Counted from the stretch's first letter, positions 45,537-57,229 are shown. The stretch: DNA of 64,000 nucleotides from Phocoena phocoena (GCF_963924675.1 NC_089224.1:44869158-44933157); one strand, 5' to 3'. Numbers and translations are program-made. Notes: generated from the letters alone by a model not told the origin.

Positions 45537-48500
45537 TAAAGTAAAGTAAGATAAAATAAAATAAAGTTATTAAAAATTATTAAGGAAAAAAATTTAGAAA
45601 GTAAAAAGAAAATGGACAGACAGAACCCTAGGACAAATGGTGAATGCAAAGCTATACAGACAGTATCTCACACAGAAGCATACACATACACACTCACAAA
45701 AAGAGGAAAAGGGGAAAAAATAATCCGTCTTGCTCCCAAAGTCCACCTCCTCAATTTGGGATGATTCCTTGTCTATTCAGGTATTCCACAGACGCAGGAT
45801 CTTCTTCCACAGATCAAGTTGATTGTGGAGCTTTAATCCGCTGCTTCTGAGGCTGCTGGGAGAAATTTCCCTTTCTCTTCTTTGTTCTCACAGCTCCCAG
45901 GGTTCAGCTTTGGATTTGGCCCTGCCTCTGCGTGTAGGTCGCCTGAGGGCGCCTCTTCTTTGCTCAGACAGGACAGGGTTAAAGTAGCAGCTGATTTAGC
46001 GGCTCTGTCTCACTCAGGCCCAGTGGGAGGGAGGGGTTCGGATGCAGGGTGAGCCTGCCGCAGCAGAGGGTGGCGTGACGGTGTACCAGCCAGAGGCGCG
46101 CTGTGCGTTCTCCCGGGGAAGTTGTCCGTGGATCACGGGACCCTGGCAGTGGCAGGCTGCACAGGCTCCAGGGAGGGCAGGTGTGGAAAGTAACCTGTGC
46201 TCGCATACAGGCTTCTTGGTGGCAGCAGCAGCAGCCTTAGCGTCTCATGCCCGTCTCTGGGGTCTGTGCTGATAGCCGCGGCTTGCGCCCGTCTCTGGAG
46301 ATCCTTTAAGCAGCACTCTTAATCCCCTCTCCTTGAGCACCAGGAAACAAGGAGGCAAGAAAAAGTCTCTTGTCTCTGTGGCAGCTCCAGACTTTTCCTG
46401 GACTCCCGCCCGGCTAGCTGTGGCGCACTAACCCCTTTAGGCTGTGTTCACGCCGCCAACCCCAGCTCTCTCCCTCCATCCCATGGAAGCCCGATCCTCA
46501 GCTCCCAGCCCCCACCTGTCCCGGCGGGTGAGCAGATAAGCCTCTCGGGCTGGTGAGTGCTGGTCGGCACCGATTATCTGTGCGGGAATCTCTCCGCTTT
46601 GCCCTCCGCACCCCTGTTGCTGCGCTTTCCTCCGTGGCCCCGAAGCTTACCCCCTCTGCCACCCGCAGTCTCTGCCCGCCAAGGGACTTCTAGTGTGTGG
46701 AAACCTTTCCTCCTTCACAGCTCCCTCCCATTGGTGTGGGTCCCGTCCCTATTCTTTTGTCTCTGTTTTTTCTTTTGCCCTACCCAGGTACGTGGGGAGT
46801 TTCCTGCATTTTGGGAGGTCTGAGGTCTTCTGCCAACATTTGGTGGGTGTTCTATAGTAGCAGTTCCATGTGTAGATGTATTTCTGATGTATCTATGGGG
46901 AGGAAGGTGATCTCTGCATCTTACTCTTCTGCCATCTTCTCAAATCCCCTGTCAAAAGCTTTTTCTGCAGTTGTTGAGATGATCATATGGTTTTTATTCA
47001 TCAGTTTGTTAATATGGTGTATCACATTGATTTATTTGTATATGTTGAAGAATCCTTACATCCCTGGGATAAATCCCACTTGATCATGGTGTTTGATCCT
47101 TTTAATGTGTTGTTGGAGTCTGTTTGCTAGTATTTTGTTGAGGACTTTTGCATCTATATTCTTCAGTGATATTGGTCTGTAATTTTCCTTTTTTGTAGTA
47201 TCCTTGACTGGTTTTGGTATCAGGGTGATGGTGGCCTCATAAAATGAGTTTGGGAGTGTTCCTTCCTCTGCAATTTTTTGGAAGAGTATGAGAAGGATGG
47301 GTGTTAGCTCATCTCTAAATGATAGAATTCACCTCTGAAGCCATCTGGTCCTGGACTTTTGTTTGTTGGAAGATTTTTAATCACAGTTTCAATTTCAGCA
47401 CTTGTGATTGGTCTGTTCATATTTTCTGTTTCTTTCTGGTTCAGTCTTGGAAGGTTATACCTTTCTAAGAATTTGTCCATTTCTTCCAGGTTGTCCATTT
47501 TATTGGCATAGAGTTGCCTATAGTAGTCTCTTATGATGCTTTATATTTCTGTGGTGTCTGTTGTAACTTCTCCTTTTTCATTTCTAATTTTATGGATTTG
47601 AGTCCTCTCCCTCTTTTTCTTGATGAGTCTGGCTATAGTTTTATCTATTTTGTTTATGTTCTTAAAGAACCAGCTTTTAGTTTTATTGATCTTTGCTATT
47701 GTTTTCTTTGTTTCTTTCATTTACTTCTACTCTGATCTTTATGTTTTCTTTCCTTCTACTAACTTTGGGTTTTGTTTGTTCTTCTTTCTGTAGTTCCTTT
47801 AGGTGTAAGGTTAGATTGTTTATTTGAGATTTTTCTTGTTTTTTTGTGCTAGGATTGTATTGCTATAAACTTCCCTGTTAGAACTGTTTTTGCTGCATCC
47901 CATAGGTTTTGGATCATTGTGTTTTCATTATCATTTGTCTCTAGGTATTTTTTGATTTCCACTTTGATTTCTTCAGTGATGTGTTGGTTATATAGTAATG
48001 TATTTTTTAGCCTCCATGTATTTTTGGTTTTTACATTTTCCTCCCTGTAATTGATTTCTAATCTCATAGCGTTGTGGTCAGAAAAGATACTTGATATGAT
48101 TTCAATTTTCTTAAATTTAGTGAGGTGTGATTTGTGACCCAGGATGTGATCTGTCCTAGAGAATATTCTGTGGGCACTTGAGAAGAAACTCTAATTTGCT
48201 GTTTTCGGATGGAATGTCCAATAAATATCAATTAAATCTATCTGGTCTACTGTGTCATTTAAAGCTTGTTTTTCCTTATTAATTTTCTGTTTGGATGATC
48301 TGTCCATTGGTGTAAGTGGGGTGTTAAAGTCCCCCATTCTTATTGTATTACTGTCAATTTCCTCTTTTATAGCTGTTAGCAATTGCCTTATGTATTGAGG
48401 TGCTCCTATGTTGGGTGCATATATATTTATAATTGTTATATCTTCTTGGATTGATCCCTTTATCATTATGTAGTGTCCTTCTTTGTCTCTTGTAACATTC

Positions 48501-48815
48501 TTTATTTTAAAGTCTATTTTATCTGATATGAGTACTGCTACTTCAGCTTTCTTTTGATTTCCATTTGCATGGAATCTCTTTTTCCATCCCCTCACTTTCA
48601 GTCTGTATGTGTCCCTAGGTCTGAAGTGGGTCTCTTGTAGACAGCATATATACGGGTCTTGTTTTTGTATCCATTCAGCCAGTCTGTGTCTTTCAGTTGG
48701 AGCATTTAATCCATTCACATTTAAGGTGATTATAGATATGTATGTTCCTGTTACCAGTTTCTTAATTATTTTGGGTTTGTTTTTGTAGGTCCTTTTCTTC
48801 TCTTGTGTTTCCCCC

Positions 48816-49669
48816 TTAGAGAATTTCCTTTAGCATTTATTGTAGAGCTGGTTTGGTGGTGCTGAATTCTCTTAGCTTTTGCTTGCCTGTAAAGCTTTTG
48901 ATTTCCCTGTTGAATCGGAATGCGATCCTTGCTGGGTAGATCTTCCCTTTCATCACTTTAAATATATAGTGACACTCCCTTCTGGCTTGTAGAGTTTCTG
49001 CTGAGAAATCAGCTGTTAACCTTATGGGAGTTCCCTTGTACATTATTTGTCATTTTTCCTTTGTTGCTTTTAATTTTTTTCTTTGTGTTTAATTTTTGTC
49101 AATTTGATTACTATGTGTCTCAGCATGTTTCTCCTTGGGTTTATCCTGTATGGGACTCTCTGCACTTCCTGGACTTGGGTGGCTATTTTCTTTCCCATGT
49201 TAGGAAAGTTTTTGACTATAATCTCTTCTAACATTTTCTTGGGTCCTTTTCCTCTATCTTCTCCTTCTGGGTCCCCAATAATGTGAATATTGGTTCATTT
49301 AATGTTGTCCCAGAGGTCTCTTAGGCTTCTTCATTTCTTTTCATTCTTTTTTCTTTATTCTGTTCCACGGTAGTGAATTCCACCATTCTGTCTTCCAGGT
49401 CACTTATCGGTTCTTCTGCCTCAGTTATTCTGCTATTGATTCCTTCTAGTGTATTTTTCATTTCAGTTATTGTATTGTTCATATCTGTTTGTTCTTTAAT
49501 TCTGCTAGGTCTTTATTAAACATTTCTTGCATCTTCTTGATCTTTGCCTCCATTCTTTTTCCGAGGTCCTGGCTCATCTTCACTATCATTATTCTTAATT
49601 TTTTTCTGGAAGGTTGCCTATCTTCACTTCATTTAATTGTTTTTCTGGGGTTTTCTCTTGTTCCTTCAT
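48816..49669 (-). pseudogene. L1 ORF1 remnant of the middle element
   Basis: ORF1 of the middle L1. The presumed start (MKEQE...) lies at 49669 and the stop at 48816-48818. A coiled-coil-like region lies near 49380-49560. The carboxy-terminal segment reads GTPIRLTADFSAETLQARRE near 48980-49040 and ends KLREFSTTKPALQ. Frame breaks occur in the middle. Confidence 0.8.
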
Positions 49670-50652
49670 CTGGTACCTAGTCCTCTGCCTTTTCATTTTG
49701 TCTGTGTTTCTGTGAATGTGGTTTTCGTTCCACAGCCTGCAGGATTGTAGTTCTTCTTGCTTCTGCTGTCTACCCTCTGGTGGAATAGGCTGTCTAAGAG
49801 GCTTGTGTAAACTTCCTGATGGGAGGAACAGGTGGTGGGTAGAGCTGGCTGTTGCTGTGTTGGGCAGAGCTCAGTAAAACTTTAATCCACTTGTCTGCTG
49901 ATGGGTGGGGCTGGGTTCTCTCCCTGTTGGTTGTTTGGCCTGAGGCAACCCAGCACTGGAGCCTACCCTGCTCTTTGGTGATGCTAATGTCAGACTCTGG
50001 GAAGGGGGTCATGCCAAGGAGTACTTCCCAGAACGTCTGCTGCCAATTTCCTTGTCCCCACATTGAGCCACAGCCATCCCTCGTCCCTGCAGGAGACCTT
50101 CCAACTCTAGCAGGTAGGTCTGGTTCAGTCTCCTGTGGGGTCACTGCTCCTTCCCTTGGGTCCTGATGTGCATACTACTTTGTGTGTGCTCTCCAAGAGT
50201 GGAGTCTCTGTTTCCCCCAGTCCTGTTGAAGTCCTGCAATCAAATACCGCTTGCCTTCAAAGTCTGATTCTCTGGGAATTCCTCCTCCCATTGCCGGACC
50301 CCCAGGTTGGGAAGCCTGACGTGGGGCTCAGAACCTTCACTCCAGTGGGTGAACTTCTGTGGTATAAGTGTTCTCCAGTTTGTGAGTCACCAACTCAGCA
50401 ATTATGGGATTTGATTTTATTATGTTTTTGCCCCTCCTACCATTTCATTGCGGTTTCTCCTTTGTCCTTGGATGTGGGGTATCTTTTCTGGTGACTTCCA
50501 GTGGCTTCCTGTCGATGGCTGTTCAGCAGTTAGTTGTGATTCTGGTCCTCACGCGAGAGGGAGTGAGCGCTCATCCTTCTACTCCACCATCTTGAACCAA
50601 TCTCCAACTTTTCTGAATTAATTTATTCTACTAGATTTTTTTTTCTTTTTGG

Positions 50653-50654
<2 letters not shown>

Positions 50655-50684
<30 letters not shown>
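50655..50684. repeat. (TG)n microsatellite
   Basis: An uninterrupted GT run of about 30 bases inside the ancient L1. Confidence 0.95.
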
Positions 50685-50686
<2 letters not shown>

Positions 50687-50774
50687 TTTTTAGTCTAAGG
50701 TTTTCTACATATCACGTTGTCTCATCTGCAAACAGAAATAATTTTACCTCTTGCTGTCCAGTTTGGATGCCCTC

Positions 50775-50778
<4 letters not shown>

Positions 50779-50817
<39 letters not shown>
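50779..50817. repeat. (CT)n-(GT)n microsatellite
   Basis: A CT run of about 30 bases followed by a short TG run, in the ancient L1, 95 bases from the TG repeat. Confidence 0.95.
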
Positions 50818-52092
50818 AATTGCTGTGGCTAGGACTCATAGTACAATGTTGTATAGAAGTAAGAAGAATGGGTATCTTGCCTTGTTCCTGATCTTTTATT
50901 TTCAGGGAAAGCTGTCTGGTTTTCACTGTTCAGTATGATGTTAATTGTGGGCTTTTTGTGTATGGTCTTTATTATGTTAAGGTATTTTCTGTCTATTCCT
51001 AATTTGTTGAGAATTTTATCATAAAACGTTATTGAATATTTTCAAAGCTTCTTCTGCATCTGTTGAAATGATCATTTTGGGTAGTGTTCTGATTTGTAAT
51101 TTATTATCTTCATTTGCTATAGGTCTATTCAGATTGTCTTTTTCTTTTTGAGTTCATTTTAGTAGTTTGTATGTTTCTAGTACTTTGCCTGTTTTAGCTA
51201 GGTTATCAAATTTGTTAGCATACAGTTGTTTTTAGTATTTGTTTTACAGTCCTTATTATTTCTGTAAGATCATTAGGAGTGTCCCTTCTTTCATTTCATT
51301 TCTAATTCTAGTAATTTGAGACTCACCTCTTTTGATTAATGAAGCTAAAGTTTTGTCAATTTTTTTTAGAGAATCAGCTTTCTGTTTAAGTGATTTTCTT
51401 TATTATTTTTCTATCCTCTATTTCATTAATTTCCACTCTAAGCTGCTATTCTTTTCTTCTTGCTTTAGGTTTATTTCGCTTTTCTTTTTCCAGTATCTTA
51501 AAATAGAAGGTTAGGTTATTGGTTTGAAATGTTATTTTTTTCACAAAATAAGTATTTACAGCTATAAACGTCTTTGTGAGCACTGCTTTTGCTGCATCCC
51601 TTAAGTTTTGGTATGTGTCTTCATTTTTATTCATTTTGGAGTACTTTTAGAGTTCCTTTTTGATTTCTTCTTTGATGCATTGATTATTTAGGAGTATATT
51701 GTTTAATTCCCATACATTTCTGTATTTTCCAGTTTTTATTGCTATTGATTTCTAGTTTTGGAAAGCATATTTTAGTATCATGTCTATCCTTTTAATCTTT
51801 TAATTATTTCTATCCTGTCTTCTTCATTAAGACAATCTTTTTATTATTTCTGTCTTCTGCACTTTAAATTCATTGAGGTTTGTTTTATGGTCTATGGTCT
51901 GTCCTAGAGAATGTCCCATGTATACTTGGAAAGAATGTATATTCTGTTCCTGTTTTGTGGAGTGTTGTATGAATATTCTATAAATGATTGGTTTATAGTA
52001 TTGTCCAAATCTTCTATTTCCTTGTTGATCTTCTAGCTCATTGTTCTATCTTTTATTGAAAGTGTAGTGTTGAAATCTTAAACTATTATTGC

Positions 52093-52395
52093 TTTTTAAA
52101 AAATATTTATTTATTTTTTAATTTTGACTGCGTCAGGTCTTAGTTGTTGTATGCAGATCTTTGTTGTGGCATGTGGGATCCTCCACTGTAGTGTGCGGGA
52201 TCCTCGTTGCAGCGCGTGGGCTCTGTAGTTGCGGCACACAGGCTCTCTAGTTGTGGCCCATGTGGTCAGTAGTTGTAGTGCACTGGTTTAGTTGCCCCAC
52301 AGCATTTTGGATCTTATTTCCCCCACCAGGGATCAAACCCACGTCCCCTGCATTGGGAGGTGGATTTTTAACCCCTGGACCACCAGGGAAGTCCC
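52093..52395 (-). mobile_element. CHR-type SINE, long form
   Basis: A minus-strand SINE of about 300 bases: AATATTTATTTATTTTTTAAT tail complement, TTGACTGCGTCAGGTCTTAG and a head ending GGACCACCAGGGAAGTCCC. The flanks AAACTATTATTG and AAACTCTTATTATTG are an imperfect duplication. Confidence 0.9.
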
Positions 52396-52554
52396 AAACT
52401 CTTATTATTGACTTATCTATTTCTCCCTTCATTTTCAGTTTTGCTTCATATGTTTCTATGTTCTATTAGGTGCACATTTGCTTATAATTGTTATGTCTTC
52501 CTCATGGGTTGACTCTTTAATCATTATAAAATGTCACTCTACGTCTAGCAACAT

Positions 52555-52757
52555 TTTTTTTTTTTTGCAGTACGCGGGCCTCTCACTGTTGTGGCCTCTC
52601 CCGTTGCGGAGCACAGGCTCCGGACGCGCAGGCCCAGCAGCCACGGCTCACGGGCCCAGCCGCTCCATGGCACGTGGGATCCTCCCAGACCGGGACACGA
52701 ACCCATGTCGCCTGCATCAGCAGGCAGACTCTCAACCACTGCGCCACCAGGGAAGCC
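52555..52757 (-). mobile_element. CHR-type SINE, short form
   Basis: Minus-strand SINE with TTGCAGTACGCGGGCC and a head ending GCCACCAGGGAAGCC. A 10 bp duplication CTAGCAACAT lies at 52545-52554 and 52758-52767. Confidence 0.95.
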
Positions 52758-52996
52758 CTAGCAACATATTTTTTATGTGTATTTTTTCTGACATTAGTAT
52801 AGCCACTCCAGGTTTCTTGTGGTTACTGTTTGTATAATATATCTTTTTCCATCCCTTAACTTAGAATCTGTTTGTATTTTGAATCTAAAATGTCTCTTCT
52901 ATAGATAGCATATAGTTGGATCTTGTTTTTAATCCAGTCTGACAATGTCTGCCTTTGAATTGTTTAATGTAGTTACATTTAATGTGATTATTGATA

Positions 52997-53834
52997 TAGG
53001 CATAATTGGTTTTATTGTGCTTCACTTTATTGCACTTTGCAGATATTGTGTTGTTTTACAAAGAAAGGTTTGTGGCATTGAGCAAATCTCTTGGCGCCAT
53101 TTTTCCAACAGCATTTGCTCACTTCATGTCTCTGTGTTACATTTTGGTTATTTTTGTAATATTTCAAACTTTTTCATTATTATTATATTTCTTATGGTGA
53201 GCTATGGTGAGTAACCTTTGATGTTACTACAACTTGCTGAAGGCTCAGATGATGGTTAGCATTTTTTAGCAACAAAGTGTTTTTATTTTTATTTATTTAT
53301 TAAGAAAACACACATATTCACTTTATTATTTATGTATTTACTTATTTGGTTGTGTGGGGTCTTAGTTGCGGCAGGCAGGCTCCTTAGTTGCAGCTCGCCA
53401 GCTTCTTAGTTGCAACTCACCAGCTCCTTAGTTGCAACTCTGCAACTCCTTAGTTGGTGGCATGTGAACTGTTAGTTGCAGCATGCATGTGGGATCTAGT
53501 TCGCTGATCAGGGATCGAACCCGGGCCCCTTGCATTGGGAGCACGGAGTCTTATCCACTGTGCCACCAGGGAAGTCCCTATTTAGTTTTTAAAAATTTAT
53601 TGGAGTATAGTTGACTTACAATATTGTGTGCAATAAATTATTTTAAAATTAAGGTTGTACATTGTTTTTTCAGACATAATGCTATTGCACACTTAATAGA
53701 GTACATTATAGTGTAAATATAACTTTTATATACAATGGGAAACCACAAAATCCTTGTGACTTGCTGTGTTGTGATGTTTGTTTTATTATGGTGGTCTAGA
53801 ACCAAACCTGCAATATCTTCTAGGTATGCCTGTA
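52997..53834 (+). mobile_element. Internally deleted Tigger1 DNA transposon
   Basis: A non-autonomous copy of Tigger1 (pogo/Tc1-mariner group). The left end starts GGCATAATTGGTTTTATTGTGC and includes GCGCCATTTTTCCAACAGCA near 53093. The right end includes AAGGCTCAGATGATGGTTAGC near 53240, CAGACATAATGCTATTGCAC near 53672, and ends AGGTATGCCTG before TA. The transposase gene between CAACTT- and -GCTGAAGG is absent. Both ends match my memory of the family. A SINE (53285-53577) and a short L1 tail (53580-53630) sit inside it. Confidence 0.85.
53285..53577 (-). mobile_element. tRNA-derived SINE with internal repeats, inside Tigger1
   Basis: A minus-strand SINE whose body contains repeated units of TTAGTTGCAACTC-like sequence (about 53388-53460). 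The head reads CAGGGATCGAACCCGGGCC and ends GCCACCAGGGAAGTCCC. The following 50 bases (TTTATTGGAGTATAGTTGAC) are a short L1 3' end in the same orientation. Confidence 0.85.
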
Positions 53835-56800
53835 CTTGGATTTATATTTGCCATTTTACTTTGTGTTTTCTATGTGTGCTATGTCTTTTTTGTTCCTCTG
53901 TTCCTCCTTTACTGCTTTCTTTTACATTGAATTAATATTATCTAATCTAGCATTTTAATTTCAAAACCCATTGTTTTTGCACTGTATGTTTTTAAAGTAA
54001 CTTTCTTAATGGTTGCTCTAGGGCTTATAATATACATCTTAACTTATCAGAATCCACTTCACATTTGTATTAACTTAATTCCAGTGAGATTTAGAAAAAT
54101 TACTCTTACATAGCTCTATTCCCTTTCCTATGTTTTCTGTTAATATTGCTATACATGTTACATCTATAAATGTTACAAACCCAATAATACATCATTATAA
54201 TTATTACTTTATATAATTTTGTCTTTTAGACTAGCTTAGCTGAGAGGAGAAAGAGCAAGTATATATTTATAATTTTTGTTATATTAACCTTTTTATTTAT
54301 CATTTCTGGTTCTTTTCATTTATTGCAGATTCAAGTTACCATCTGGAGTTATTTCCTTATTTAGCCCAATACAGCTTTGCTACTATGTACTTCCTTTGTG
54401 CTGTTATCAGCAAATATATTACAATTTTATGTTATAGGCCCAAGAATATATTATATACATAATGTTTTATACAATTGCTTTTTAAATTGAGTAGAAGAAA
54501 GGAGTAAAATATGCATTTATGCTATTTTTATAATTTCATAATTACCTTTACTGGTGCTCTTTGCTTTTTCATAATAATTGAATTATGACTATTTGGGGTC
54601 ACTTTCAGTCTGATTAATTTCCTTTAAAATTTCTTGTAAGGAGGGTCTGCTGCTAGTAACAGGTTCTCTGTTTTTATTTATCTGGGAGTATCTTTAATTT
54701 GCTTTTATTTTTTAAAGATAGATTTGCTGCATACAGCATTCTTAGTTAATAGTTTCTTTGAACACTCTGAATATATTATTCCACTGCCTTCTGGCCTCCA
54801 TTGTTTCTGCTGAGAAGTCAGATTTTAATCCTATTGGGATTCCCTTGCAGTGATGCCATTTTTTTTCTTCTGTAAAGATTTTCTCCTTATCTCCTTATCT
54901 TTGGTTTTCACTACTTTTACTATGATGTTTCAGTTTGTGGATCTCTTTGTGTTTTCCTACCTGGAGTTTGTTGAGCTTCCTGGATGTGTAGATTATTGTT
55001 TTTCAACAGATTTGAGAAGTTGTCAGCCATTATTTCTTCAAATATTGCAGCACTTAATAGTGTCCCACATTTCTTTGAAGTTTTGTTCATTTTTTCTTCA
55101 TTCTTTCTCTCTATTCTTCAGGTTGCATAATCTTTATTGCTCTTTCTTTAGATTTGCTTATTATTACTTCTGCTAATTCAAATCTACTATTGGCCCTTTT
55201 AGTGAATTTTTCACTTCAGTTATTGTAATTTTCAACTCTAGAATTGCCATTCTGTTCTTTATTATAATTCCTGTTTATTGATGGTCTCTACTTGCTGCCA
55301 CATTTCATAATGCCTTTTTTGCTCTTTAATCATGGTTTCCTTTAGTTCTTTGAACATATTTATAATGGCTGCTTTGAAGATTTTGTTAAATTTGATATCT
55401 AGTTGCTCTCACAGGCAGTTTCTGTTGCCTGATTTTTTTCCCCAGTGTATGGGTTATACTCTCCTGTTTCCTTGTATGACTAATTTTTGTTGGAAATTAG
55501 ATATTTTAGGTAATACATTGTAGCAACTTTGGGTACTGGTGCCTCCCTCTGGAGCTTGTTATTGTTATTTGCTAGCTTATTGGTCAAGTAACTGGCTGTA
55601 TTATTTTAGTAGAGTCTATTTCTCTCTTGCACTGGTAAGTTCTGATATTGCTCCTCAGGGAGCATATTCTTGGGTTATGTCTACAGTCACCCTGGGTTAA
55701 CAGTGGGTTTTTTTTTGGGTTCTCTTTGGCTGACTCTGTCCCTGACCTTAGCCAGATGTTGAACTCTACTAATTGCTAGGTGATTGTTTAATTACTTTCA
55801 ACAATGCCCTGGTGCATAAATTGCTCACCAGCTGAACCAGTGAAATTCAGAATCCTTTGAAGGGATAGTTCTGGAAGTCTGTTGAGATTTTTTTCTGACT
55901 TCAGGCAGTCTCTGCCCAGCTATGTCCTTCCCAGATTCTCTCACACAAACTAGCCAGTTTACAGTTTAGCTTTTATGTCCAGTGATTCTACCAATACCCC
56001 AATTGCCCTTACCACAACCTCTACTAAATTTGAGAGCACCTGTAGGCTTGAACTTCTCCACACTCTGTTGTAAATGAAGTCAGTTCCTTTTGGAAGAGAA
56101 TAGCTCCCTGGTTTATGACCTGCTGTCCCTCAAGGCAAAATCTCTGAGTTATGGCTATGGGGCTGGAAGAGGGGACAATGGCAAGCTTCTCTGTCAGTGA
56201 CACTCCCAATTTAGAAGCTGAGTGCTCAGTGGTGGTGGGGAGGGGATGATACCTTCAGATCTTTTTGTTTGACTCTTGCAGCACAGAATCACTGCTTTAC
56301 AAACCAGGAGAATGATGACTGGGTCTCAATATTCTCATCAGCACCACACCCAGGGTACAGCCTTCTTGGGGGCTGGGCAGAAGAGACTTGCCCATAACTT
56401 AGCGTCAGTAACAGATAGGTGGGGGTAGGAAAAGAAATACTAACATACTGCCTGTCCTGGGATTGTATCCCTCAAACTGGGAGCTGGATCCCTGCGTTCT
56501 TGGCTATACCCAGTCTGGAGTAAAGTTTCCCTCTTGCTGAGTTAGGAGGGAGAAAGGAGGAAGCAGATCTCAGTTCAAATACCAGAGACTCTCAATATTC
56601 TTAAATTGTAGAAAATTTTCTTGAATGTGTGTTTCTATATTTGCTGTATATGTCCTTCAGCCATGTCCAGAGATTTTAACTGGTTGTTTTAAAATAATTT
56701 TCACTAGTTTCACTGGTGAGTGAATCCACAGAGTTCCTCATGCTGTAAAGCTGGAGATCAGAGTCACACCACCCACTCTCTTTACTTCCTCTTTCTGGAA

Positions 56801-57229
56801 AATGCATTCTCTTTAATAAGATCTTTGTTAGAATTTCTGCTACACTTTATGTTTCATGCTGTCATATTTTCCATCTCTTTCTCCGTACATCCTGGGTTTC
56901 CCTTTTAGTTCATAATCCAGCTCATGAATTATCTCTCCAACTCTATATAACTCTCTTTTGAGTTTCTAATTTTATTGATTATATTTCAAATTTCCTTCAG
57001 TACTATTTAGTATTTTTTAAATTAAATCTGCCTTGTATGTTAAGGTAGAGTCATTTTTTTCTTGTTTTCTTTTCCTATGGCTTTGTTCTTAATTGTTTAT
57101 CCAATGTGTATTTTATAGTGTATATCTGACCCATTCTTAAATTCTAAGGAATTTTGATTTCTTGTTTACTAAGCTTGTTTGGCATGAATGACTTAAATTT
57201 TATGAAATGCTCTGTCTGTGTAAACTAAG

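Larger units (their letters stand above)
39535..46949 (-). mobile_element. Full-length L1, youngest of the nested three
   Basis: A minus-strand L1 of 7.4 kb including one SINE. The 3' end begins AACATCTTTATTGGAGTATA after poly(T). The 5' end at 46949 reads, on the minus strand, GATTTGAGAAGATGGCAGAAG, a 5' UTR type that differs from the other two long L1 copies. A 15 bp duplication TGTCAAAAGCTTTT(T) lies at 39520-39534 and 46950-46964. The GC-rich 5' UTR, about 44.9-46.9 kb, is about 2 kb long and includes a polypurine repeat. The open stretches are the longest of any L1 here, but both ORFs are broken. Confidence 0.95.
36945..48757 (-). pseudogene. L1 ORF2 remnant of the middle element
   Basis: ORF2 of the L1 at 36658-50604, split by three later insertions. 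The start codon position (48757) reads CTG instead of ATG. The endonuclease part holds MGDFNTPLTPMDRS near 48310-48345 and a SDHNAMRLEI segment near 48050-48085. The RT catalytic motif FADD lies at 39239-39250. The carboxy-terminal part with [11 protein letters not shown] ends at 36945. Stops and shifts are frequent. The younger L1 inserted into the RT codons for the KAFD motif. Confidence 0.85.
36658..50604 (-). mobile_element. Full-length L1, itself interrupted by a younger L1 and SINEs
   Basis: A minus-strand L1 spanning 13.9 kb because of later insertions, with roughly 6 kb of its own sequence. The 5' end at 50604 reads, on the minus strand, ATTGGTTCAAGATGGTGG, the usual start of an artiodactyl L1 5' UTR. 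The 3' end lies near 36735. About 75-80 additional bases follow, ending in a poly(T) at 36651-36664. A 10 bp duplication, CAACTTTTCT, lies at 36648-36657 and 50605-50614. It holds SINEs at 37208 and 37655 and the L1 at 39535-46949. Confidence 0.9.
50605..56950 (-). mobile_element. Ancient L1, 5' half (outermost host of the nest)
   Basis: Continuation of the old L1 interrupted at 36657. In order on the + strand: RT (CATCTGCAAACAG near 50727, encoding FADD on the minus strand), linker, endonuclease (about 51850-52990), inter-ORF region (53835-54600), ORF1 (about 54600-55350; CTTCTGGCCTCCATTGTTTC near 54788) and 5' UTR (to about 56950). It is heavily decayed. Later insertions are two SINEs (52093 and 52555) and a Tigger1 element. 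The right limit is uncertain, and 56950-57230 is T-rich and unassigned. Confidence 0.75.

Noticed and set aside
45194..45649. Minus-strand frame rich in Phe, Leu and Ser (151 codons)
   Set aside because: It is a direct translation of the GAAA polypurine repeat and the adjacent L1 5' UTR.
45880..46700. A CpG-island promoter of a gene
   Set aside because: The GC-rich stretch is inside the L1 5' UTR and ends at its 5' border, so it is explained by the L1 promoter region.
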